A stretch of DNA of 5,738 nt from an uncultured Verrucomicrobiota bacterium (GTDB taxonomy: Bacteria; Verrucomicrobiota; Verrucomicrobiae; Opitutales; Opitutaceae): contig CAMLNJ010000229.1 of the NCBI GenBank assembly GCA_946481225.1, forward strand, positions 1 through 5,738. The letters are read 5' to 3'. The notes under the pieces were generated by a model that saw only the letters and a program-made list of their open reading frames with translations, was not told the DNA's origin and ran no database searches. The translations under genes were made by a program, and so were the position numbers. This document shows positions 1 through 5,738 of the stretch, piece after piece. How positions within the stretch are numbered: the first letter of the stretch is position 1; every line of letters begins with the position of its first letter.

Positions 1-1649
1 TGGGCATCATGTATTATTTCGTGCCGAAGGCGGCCGAACGTCCGGTCTACAGCTATCGCCTTTCGGTCATCCATTTCTGGTCCCTCGTCTTCGTCTACAT
101 CTGGGCCGGCCCGCACCATCTCCTGAACACCGCGCTGCCTAACTGGCTGCAGGTTCTCGGCATGACGTTCTCGCTCATGCTCTGGGCGCCCTCCTGGGGC
201 GGCATGCTCAACGGTCTCCTCACCCTCCGCGGCGCCTGGCACAAGCTCCGCACCGACCCCGTCCTCAAGTTCTTCGCCGCCGCCGTCACCTTCTACGGCA
301 TGGCCACCTTCGAGGGACCGCTCCTCTCGATCAAGGCCGTCAACGCCCTCGGCCACTACACCGACTGGATCATCGGTCACGTCCACGCCGGCGCCCTCGG
401 CTGGAACGGATTCATGGCCGCCGGCATGATCTACTGGCTGCTTCCGCGCCTTTGGAACAAGCCCCTCCACTCCGTCTCGCTCGCCAACACCCATTTCTGG
501 CTCGGGACCGTCGGCATCCTTCTCTACGTGGCCGCCATGTGGACCTCGGGCATCACCCAGGGCCTCATGCTCAACGCCACCACCGAGGGCGGCAGCGTCC
601 TGGCGTATTCAAACTTCTTGGACACGCTCAACGCCATCCGCCCGATGATGCTCTTCCGCATCGTCGGCGGCGGCCTCTACCTCGTCGGATGGCTGCTCCT
701 CGCCTACAACGTCTGGAAGACCCTCGCCGGCGCCAAGGCCGTCGACGGCTCCGCGCAGGTCCTTGTCGACGACACGCCCGTCGCCCGCGTGGGCGCCGTC
801 GGCACCTTCGTCAACCCGCCCGTGGTCTTCTCCGTCCTCGGCACGCTCTTCGCCTGCGCCTGGATGTTCGGCGGCGACGTGCTCCGGCTCCTCGGCCTCT
901 TCGGCACCATCGCGAGCGTGATCCTCGCCTGGCTGCACTTCGAGGCCAAGAGCCGCGGCTGGGCCGACTGGTATGACCGCCTTCTCCTCAACGCCGCGCC
1001 CTTCACCGTCCTTACATTCATCGCCGTCGCCGCCGGCGGCATGATCCAGATCATCCCGACCGTCATCGTCCAGCGCGCGCAGAACGTCGAGGACCGCATC
1101 CAGGTTCCCTATACGCCGCTCGAGCTCGCCGGCCGCGACATCTACGTCCGCGAGGGTTGCTACAACTGCCACTCGCAGATGATCCGCACGCTCGTCCCCG
1201 ACGTGCTCCGCTACGGCGACTACTCCCGCCTCGGCGAGTCGATCTACGACCATCCCTACCAGTGGGGCAGCCGCCGCATCGGCCCGGACCTCGCCCGCGT
1301 CGGCGCCAAGTATCCGGATTCCTGGCACTACCAGCACATGATGAACCCGCGCCAGGTCTCCCTCGGCTCCAACATGCCCAACTACCCTTGGCTCTTCACC
1401 GGCAAGACCGACGTGGCCGCCTTGCCCTCGAAGCTCTCCGTCATGCGCACGCTGGGCGTGCCCTATCCGGAGCAGACGCCCGGGGAGATCGCCGCCGCCG
1501 TCGAGGCCCAGGGCAAGGAGATCACCGCCCGCCTCAAGCAGGACGGACTGCTCACCGCTCCCGACCGCGAGATCGTGGCCCTCATCGCCTACCTCCAAAA
1601 GCTCGGCAAGAGCGAGGCCGTCACCAAGGCCGTCGCCTCCGCAAAGTGA
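1..1649 (+). CDS. ccoNO: cbb3 oxidase fused subunits I+II (CcoN-CcoO), 5' partial
   Basis: Catalytic subunit of a cbb3-type terminal oxidase, which reduces O2 to water at heme b3-CuB, fused to the membrane-anchored cytochrome c subunit. The first complete codon is at 3 and the reading frame is already open, so the N-terminal part of CcoN lies upstream. Counting from the Met at 9: a YIWAGPHH segment gives the conserved Tyr30 and CuB ligands His36 and His37. Glu102 sits in FEGP. GHVH gives His124 (heme b3) and His126 (heme b). These spacings equal those I recall for Pseudomonas stutzeri CcoN. The last CcoN helix is about 213-240. Two hydrophobic stretches (about 270-288 and 291-309) precede the CcoO anchor helix (about 331-353). 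The CcoO heme c motif CYNCH is at 384-388, with axial Met456 in SNMPNYPWL. It ends with TGA, 40 nt before ccoQ. Identification is very secure; the fusion is read directly as one frame without a stop. Confidence 0.97.
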   Translation, partial: GIMYYFVPKAAERPVYSYRLSVIHFWSLVFVYIWAGPHHLLNTALPNWLQVLGMTFSLMLWAPSWGGMLNGLLTLRGAWHKLRTDPVLKFFAAAVTFYGMATFEGPLLSIKAVNALGHYTDWIIGHVHAGALGWNGFMAAGMIYWLLPRLWNKPLHSVSLANTHFWLGTVGILLYVAAMWTSGITQGLMLNATTEGGSVLAYSNFLDTLNAIRPMMLFRIVGGGLYLVGWLLLAYNVWKTLAGAKAVDGSAQVLVDDTPVARVGAVGTFVNPPVVFSVLGTLFACAWMFGGDVLRLLGLFGTIASVILAWLHFEAKSRGWADWYDRLLLNAAPFTVLTFIAVAAGGMIQIIPTVIVQRAQNVEDRIQVPYTPLELAGRDIYVREGCYNCHSQMIRTLVPDVLRYGDYSRLGESIYDHPYQWGSRRIGPDLARVGAKYPDSWHYQHMMNPRQVSLGSNMPNYPWLFTGKTDVAALPSKLSVMRTLGVPYPEQTPGEIAAAVEAQGKEITARLKQDGLLTAPDREIVALIAYLQKLGKSEAVTKAVASAK

Positions 1650-1655
1650 GGCTCG

Positions 1656-1689
1656 GCTCCCTGCTCCTAGCTCCAAGCTCCCCGCTCTT
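1656..1689 (+). repeat. GCTCCNN heptanucleotide repeat block, copy A
   Basis: About five tandem 7-nt units of the form GCTCCNN (CT, TA, AA, CC, then a degenerate GCTCTT) fill almost the whole gap between the ccoNO stop and the ccoQ start, and run directly into the ATG. The block aligns without gaps to copy B at an offset of 213 nt, with 31 of 36 bases identical over 1654-1689. On the opposite strand it reads as GGAGC-type repeats. Function is unknown. The block leaves ccoQ with a pyrimidine-rich leader and no Shine-Dalgarno sequence. Confidence 0.85.
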
Positions 1690-1845
1690 ATGTTCCGTCG
1701 CCTCGTTCTCGAACACTGGATGGCCGTCTTCACCCTGACGGCCTTCGCCACCGCGCTCTCGGTTTACCTCAGCATCGCCTGGCGCGCCCTGCGCATGGCG
1801 CCCGTGCAACGCGAGCGCTTCGCCCGCCTGCCCCTCGAAGACTGA
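1690..1845 (+). CDS. ccoQ: small cbb3 oxidase subunit, CcoQ-like (51 aa)
   Basis: Small single-helix subunit expected to associate with the CcoN/O/P core and stabilise it. The 51-aa product begins MFRRLVLEHW, has one hydrophobic membrane segment at about residues 11-31, and ends in a basic stretch followed by ARLPLED. That C-terminus resembles the short 'ARLPL + acidic' tail common in CcoQ proteins. Its position between ccoO and ccoP is the canonical ccoQ slot, and the length suits this family of about 45-70 aa. The ATG at 1690 is the first in-frame Met after the repeat block, and no Shine-Dalgarno sequence precedes it. TGA is at 1843-1845. CcoQ sequences are poorly conserved, so the call rests on size, topology, tail motif and position together. 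Confidence 0.85.
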   Translation: MFRRLVLEHWMAVFTLTAFATALSVYLSIAWRALRMAPVQRERFARLPLED

Positions 1846-1866
1846 CCGGCTTCTCTTTCCGTCCTC

Positions 1867-1902
1867 CGGCTCCCCGCTCCTAGCTCCACGCTCCTCGCTC
1901 CA
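1867..1902 (+). repeat. GCTCCNN heptanucleotide repeat block, copy B
   Basis: Second block of about five GCTCCNN units (CC, TA, AC, TC, then GCTCCA) in the gap between ccoQ and ccoP, again ending exactly at the ATG of the next gene. It matches copy A at 31 of 36 positions, and the two downstream start codons fall at the same place in the alignment. The remaining 21 nt of this gap (1846-1866) are pyrimidine-rich with no recognisable signal. Confidence 0.85.
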
Positions 1903-2442
1903 ATGTCCTCCCACGCTCCCCAGCCTCCGCAAAAGCCCGGCGAAGACCCGATCCGCCCGCACGTCTTCGACGGCATCGCCGAATACGACAAGCGCCTGCC
2001 CAACTGGTGGCTCATGACGCTCTACGCCAGCATCGCGTTCGCCATCGTTTATTGGATGATGACGCAGCACTTCCGGCACGAGGACGACGGCAAGCGCGTC
2101 GCCCAGACCGTGCAGGATCTGCGCGCCGCCAAGCTCGCCGAGGCCGGCGCCTTCGACGACGCCACGCTGTGGACGATGAGCCGCGCCGACGCGATCGTCG
2201 TGGCCGGCGAGGCCACCTACAAGACCACCTGTCTCTCCTGTCACGGAGACAAGCTCCAAGGCGGCATCGGAGCCAATCTCTCCGACGCGGCGTGGATACA
2301 CGGCGGCAAGCCGACCGAGGTCATGAAGACCGTCACCGACGGCGTGCTCGTGAAGGGCATGCCCGCCTGGGGGCCCGTGCTCGGCCCGAAGAAAACCGCG
2401 GAGGTCGTCGCCTTCATCCTCAGCAAGCACCCCGCGCCGTGA
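1903..2442 (+). CDS. ccoP: cbb3 oxidase subunit III, one-heme CcoP
   Basis: Membrane-anchored cytochrome c subunit that feeds electrons into the oxidase. The N-terminal cytoplasmic stretch contains HVFDGIAEYDKRLPNWW (residues 20-36), the typical CcoP signature just before its anchor helix (about 35-54). A periplasmic linker follows, then one class I cytochrome c domain with heme motif CLSCH at 110-114 and axial Met153 in KGMPAW. The protein ends shortly after the C-terminal helix (AEVVAFILSKH). Proteobacterial CcoP is usually about 300 aa with two heme c domains; this 179-aa protein has one and no trace of a second CxxCH. The ATG at 1903 preserves the full N-terminal signature and lies directly after repeat copy B, without a Shine-Dalgarno sequence. 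TGA is at 2440-2442. Confidence 0.95.
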   Translation: MSSHAPQPPQKPGEDPIRPHVFDGIAEYDKRLPNWWLMTLYASIAFAIVYWMMTQHFRHEDDGKRVAQTVQDLRAAKLAEAGAFDDATLWTMSRADAIVVAGEATYKTTCLSCHGDKLQGGIGANLSDAAWIHGGKPTEVMKTVTDGVLVKGMPAWGPVLGPKKTAEVVAFILSKHPAP

Positions 2443-2447
2443 AGGTG

Positions 2448-2471
2448 GGCGGGCGCGTCCCTGCGCCCGCC
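2448..2471. repeat. REP-like hairpin 1, 5 nt after the ccoP stop
   Basis: A perfect 9-bp GC-only stem (arms 2448-2456 and 2463-2471) closes the 6-nt loop GTCCCT. No T-run follows, so it is not a classical intrinsic terminator. It forms an inverted pair with the hairpin at 2487-2508: both show loop GTCCCT when read in the same orientation. It may protect the 3' end of the structural-gene mRNA or lower read-through into ccoG (inference). Confidence 0.75.
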
Positions 2472-2486
2472 GCTCGCTTAGCAGCC

Positions 2487-2508
2487 ACGGGCGGAGGGAC
2501 CCGCCCGT
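2487..2508. repeat. REP-like hairpin 2, inverted relative to hairpin 1
   Basis: A perfect 8-bp stem (arms 2487-2494 and 2501-2508) with loop AGGGAC. Its reverse complement has the same GTCCCT loop as hairpin 1 and a stem that differs at two of eight positions, each change being matched on the opposite arm. No T-run follows. The remaining bases to the ccoG start (2509-2532) show no Shine-Dalgarno sequence or other signal. Confidence 0.75.
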
Positions 2509-2532
2509 TCACCCACTCAGACAGCCATTTCG

Positions 2533-3944
<1,412 letters not shown>

Positions 3945-3948
<4 letters not shown>

Positions 3949-4112
3949 AGTCCTCGGGCTGGCTCTGGGGCGGTGTGGCCGTGCTTTTTCTCCTCATGGC
4001 CTGCGCCTGGACCGCGATGTTCTTTTTCGCCGGCCGCGCGGGGGTGGAGAGCGTGCCGCTCGTTTCACCAGGCGGGACCGCCCGGTCGGATGCACCGGAG
4101 GCAAGGCGCTGA
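3945..4112 (+). CDS. 55-aa single-pass membrane protein at the ccoH position
   Basis: The ATG overlaps the ccoG stop (ATGA), a GGAGG lies 7 nt upstream, and the TGA overlaps the next ATG by one base, so this is a convincing translated gene despite its size. The product starts MKSSGWLWGG, has one strong hydrophobic helix at about 6-29, then a short polar tail (ESVPLV near 35-40, followed by a Gly/Ala/Arg-rich end). In cbb3 operons the gene after ccoG is normally ccoH/fixH, of about 150-170 aa, with an N-terminal anchor followed by 'xxLV.xDYY' and a periplasmic domain. This product matches only the anchor and the VPLV stretch; the DYY motif and soluble domain are missing, and overlap with the next gene leaves no room for them. 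It may be a reduced CcoH or an unrelated small assembly peptide. I see no frameshifted remainder in other frames. Confidence 0.8.
4097..4101 (+). promoter_or_regulatory. Shine-Dalgarno GGAGG for the SafE-like gene
   Basis: GGAGG lies 10 nt before the ATG at 4112, within the final codons of the 55-aa gene. Together with the TGATG overlap it indicates translational coupling. Confidence 0.7.
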
Positions 4113-4807
4113 TGGAACTCGCGGCGGTCAACACTCCGGCGGCGGCCTTTGTCGCGGGTCTCGTGACCAGCCTGCACTGCGCCGGCATGTGCGGGCCCCT
4201 GGCGTGTTTGCTCGCGCCCGCGAAAGGCGAGCGCGTCGACGCGGCGGTGGTGCATAGCGCCTACCACGGATCGCGACTCGCGGCTTATGGACTTCTTGGA
4301 GCGGTGGCGGGCGCGGCGGGCGCGGCGCCCGCGGCGTTCTTGAACGCGCCGATCGTGCGGGCGCTGCCTTGGGTGATGGTGGTCTATTTCGTGTTCGTGG
4401 CCTTCAAGCTCGGCCACCGTCTGCCGCGGCTCGCCTTGCTCGGGCGTGTGCAGCTCGCGGTGCGCGGCTGGGCGCGCGGACGACCCGCGACCCAGGTGGC
4501 GGCGGCGATGGGGGCGGCGACGCCGTTGCTGCCCTGCGGCCCGTTGTATTTTCTGATCGCGATGGCGGGCTTCGCCGGCTCGGCGGCGCGCGGGGCGGAG
4601 CTGCTTCTCGCCTTCGGAATGGGAACGGTGCCTCTGCTGTGGCTGGCGCAGGCGAACGTCGGTTGGCTGCGAGCGCGGCTGACGCCGCCGGCGCTTGGCC
4701 GCGCTCGCACGGGCTTGGCGCTGGCGGCCGCGGTCGTGATGGTTTGGCGGCTACGTGGCGACCTCGGCTATGCCGGGCCAAACTTGGAGAATTGGATATG
4801 TCACTAG
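4112..4807 (+). CDS. TauE/SafE-family (DsbD_2-like) membrane protein of the cbb3 cluster
   Basis: Polytopic inner-membrane protein of 231 aa with about six hydrophobic helices. The first carries the family signature SLHCAGMCGPL (His22, Cys23, Met26, Cys27). A YHGSRLAAYGLLGA segment follows at about 51-64, and LPCGPLY at 140-146 holds the third characteristic cysteine (Cys142). These motifs match the 'sulfite exporter TauE/SafE' proteins with a DsbD transmembrane-like domain that commonly sit next to ccoI. The paired cysteines and Met/His residues suggest handling of copper or of reducing equivalents for cbb3 assembly rather than sulfite export; that role is inferred from context. The start overlaps the preceding stop by one base, and the last 10 nt overlap ccoI. 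Codons are markedly G-ending (GCG, CTG), unlike ccoNO and ccoP. Confidence 0.88.
   Translation: MELAAVNTPAAAFVAGLVTSLHCAGMCGPLACLLAPAKGERVDAAVVHSAYHGSRLAAYGLLGAVAGAAGAAPAAFLNAPIVRALPWVMVVYFVFVAFKLGHRLPRLALLGRVQLAVRGWARGRPATQVAAAMGAATPLLPCGPLYFLIAMAGFAGSAARGAELLLAFGMGTVPLLWLAQANVGWLRARLTPPALGRARTGLALAAAVVMVWRLRGDLGYAGPNLENWICH
4786..4790 (+). promoter_or_regulatory. Shine-Dalgarno GGAGA for ccoI
   Basis: GGAGA lies 7 nt before the ATG at 4798, inside the 3' end of the SafE-like gene. It favours this start over the in-frame TTG at 4810. Confidence 0.7.
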
Positions 4808-5738
4808 AATTGGAGAGCGTCGAATCGGGAGCAGGATGCTCCCGCTACTCTGTCAAGGCGCCGCTTCGCTGCGCGCACTGCGGCGCGCCGACGGCGGCGG
4901 GCGAGGAGTATTGCTGCGGGGGCTGCGCCTTCGTGAGCCGGCTGATTCGCGACGAGGGGCTGGAGACGTTTTACGCGCTGAAGGACAAGGTCATCCCGCC
5001 TGCCGACGGGGCGCTGGAGACGGCCCGCGATTTCGCCTGGATCGTCGAGGCGGCGAACGCGGCCGAGGCGACGGCGAAGACGAATGGCCGCGCGGCGGAG
5101 CTGGAGGTGGCGGCGCAAGGGATGTCCTGCGCGGCCTGCGGCTGGTTGATCGAGCGGCTCTACAAACGTCGGGCGGGCGCGGGTGAGATCGAGGCCTCGG
5201 CGGAGACGGGACGTCTGCGTCTGCGCTGGGCGCCGGAGGATGGTTTCGACGCGGCGGAGTTTGCGCGGGAGTTGCAGCGCTTCGGTTATCTGGTCGGGCC
5301 CGCGGATGCGGGTCCGGCTCATGCGGAGGAATCGGAAAGCCGCGGGTTGGCGCGCAAGGCGGGGCTGGCGGGTGCGCTGGCGATGAACGCGATGATGGCG
5401 GCGCTGCCTTATTATTTCGGGATGGCGGCGGATTTTGAATACGCTCGGCTCTTCGAGGCGGCCGGTTTTCTTTTCGCGACGCTGAGCGTGCTGGCCTGCG
5501 GGACGTATTTTCTCGGGAAGGCGGTGGCGGCGTTGCGCGCGCGCATGCTGCACCTCGATCTGCCGATCGCGCTGGGGATCGTCGGCGCCTACCTCGGGTC
5601 GGCGTGGGGTTGGCTGACGGCGAATCCGGAGTGCCAGTATTTCGACTTTGTGACGGGCTTTATCGCGCTGATGTTGACCGGCCGTTGGGCGCAGGTGGCG
5701 GCGGTGGAGCGTAACCGGCGCCGGTTGTTGCGCGAGCA
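4798..5738 (+). CDS. ccoI: copper P1B-type ATPase CcoI/FixI, 3' partial
   Basis: N-terminal 313 residues of a heavy-metal P-type ATPase of the cbb3-associated type, which moves copper across the inner membrane for insertion into the oxidase. A Cys-rich domain comes first: CAHCG at 25-29 and YCCGGC at 38-43, the arrangement typical of the CcoI-type N-terminal metal-binding domain. An HMA-like domain follows, with GMSCAACGWLIE at 108-119 giving the CxxC pair Cys111/Cys114. Membrane helices start at about residue 185, including HLDLPIALGI and FVTGFIALMLTGRW, both characteristic of the P1B membrane domain. The phosphorylation loop (DKTGT) and the CPC-type metal site lie beyond the window. The frame is open to the edge. 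The first 22 residues precede any domain and include a palindrome (4826-4844) that looks like an absorbed repeat. The gene overlaps the SafE-like gene by 10 nt. Confidence 0.94.
   Translation, partial: MSLELESVESGAGCSRYSVKAPLRCAHCGAPTAAGEEYCCGGCAFVSRLIRDEGLETFYALKDKVIPPADGALETARDFAWIVEAANAAEATAKTNGRAAELEVAAQGMSCAACGWLIERLYKRRAGAGEIEASAETGRLRLRWAPEDGFDAAEFARELQRFGYLVGPADAGPAHAEESESRGLARKAGLAGALAMNAMMAALPYYFGMAADFEYARLFEAAGFLFATLSVLACGTYFLGKAVAALRARMLHLDLPIALGIVGAYLGSAWGWLTANPECQYFDFVTGFIALMLTGRWAQVAAVERNRRRLLRE
4826..4844. repeat. palindrome inside the 5' end of ccoI
   Basis: A perfect 8-bp inverted repeat (CGGGAGCA, then loop GGA, then TGCTCCCG) begins 28 nt downstream of the ccoI start, with a weaker outer match of AGAG (4814-4817) to CTCT (4848-4851). 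It is translated as part of the non-conserved N-terminal stretch ESGAGCSRYS. It is unrelated to the hairpins after ccoP. Its shape suggests a dispersed palindromic repeat taken into the coding region (inference). Confidence 0.6.

Noticed and set aside
609..1751. Long open frame of 380 codons on the minus strand
   Set aside because: It lies antisense to ccoNO, is rich in Ala/Gly/Glu/Asp as expected from the opposite strand of C-ending GC-rich codons, and contains no recognisable domain. It is a shadow of the real gene.
1654..1902. CRISPR-like array from the two repeat blocks
   Set aside because: There are only two copies separated by a real gene, each with internal 7-nt periodicity and no spacers.
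1646..1905. FNR/Anr-type regulatory box (TTGAT-N4-ATCAA) or an internal promoter in the gaps
   Set aside because: No such motif or AT-rich promoter-like sequence is visible in the intergenic gaps; the operon promoter must lie upstream of the window.
2448..2508. Intrinsic transcription terminator after ccoP
   Set aside because: The stems are strong, but neither is followed by a T-run, and the downstream genes belong to the same functional operon. REP-like hairpins fit better.

Overview
The window holds most of a cbb3-type (high-affinity) cytochrome c oxidase operon, all on the + strand. It opens inside the catalytic subunit gene and closes inside a copper-transport ATPase gene, so both end genes are partial. 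The DNA is very GC-rich. The fused ccoN-ccoO gene, the one-heme ccoP and the GCTCC-type intergenic repeats best fit a GC-rich Verrucomicrobiota of the Opitutaceae type. That placement is an inference from gene architecture and general familiarity, not from a search.

Layout: 1-1649 is a ccoN-ccoO fusion missing its 5' part. 1690-1845 is a 51-aa ccoQ-like gene. 1903-2442 is a short, one-heme ccoP. A 90-nt gap (2443-2532) carries two strong hairpins. 2533-3948 is ccoG. 3945-4112 is a 55-aa single-helix protein in the place where ccoH/fixH is expected. 4112-4807 is a TauE/SafE (DsbD_2-like) membrane protein. 4798-5738 is the 5' part of a ccoI/fixI-type copper P1B-ATPase. There is no gene-free stretch over 300 bases, and no promoter is visible because the operon starts upstream.

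How it works together: CcoNO, CcoQ and CcoP form the membrane oxidase. Electrons enter through c-type hemes on CcoP and CcoO and pass to heme b, then to the heme b3-CuB site in CcoN, where O2 is reduced. CcoG, the small membrane protein, the SafE-like protein and CcoI form the assembly and copper-supply half of the operon. No CcoS is seen; it could lie beyond the right edge.

The two halves differ in style. The structural genes are separated by gaps filled with repeats, have no visible Shine-Dalgarno sequences, and favour C-ending codons. From the end of ccoG onward the genes overlap by 1-10 nt, have good Shine-Dalgarno sequences, and shift to G-ending codons. The less expected content is non-coding: paired heptanucleotide-repeat leaders directly before the ccoQ and ccoP start codons, an inverted pair of REP-like hairpins with matching loops and compensatory stem changes after ccoP, a possible relic of the same hairpin family in the tail of the 55-aa gene, and a different palindrome embedded in the first codons of ccoI. 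I see no wholly new enzyme system here; the repeats and the small ccoH-position gene are the most interesting leads.
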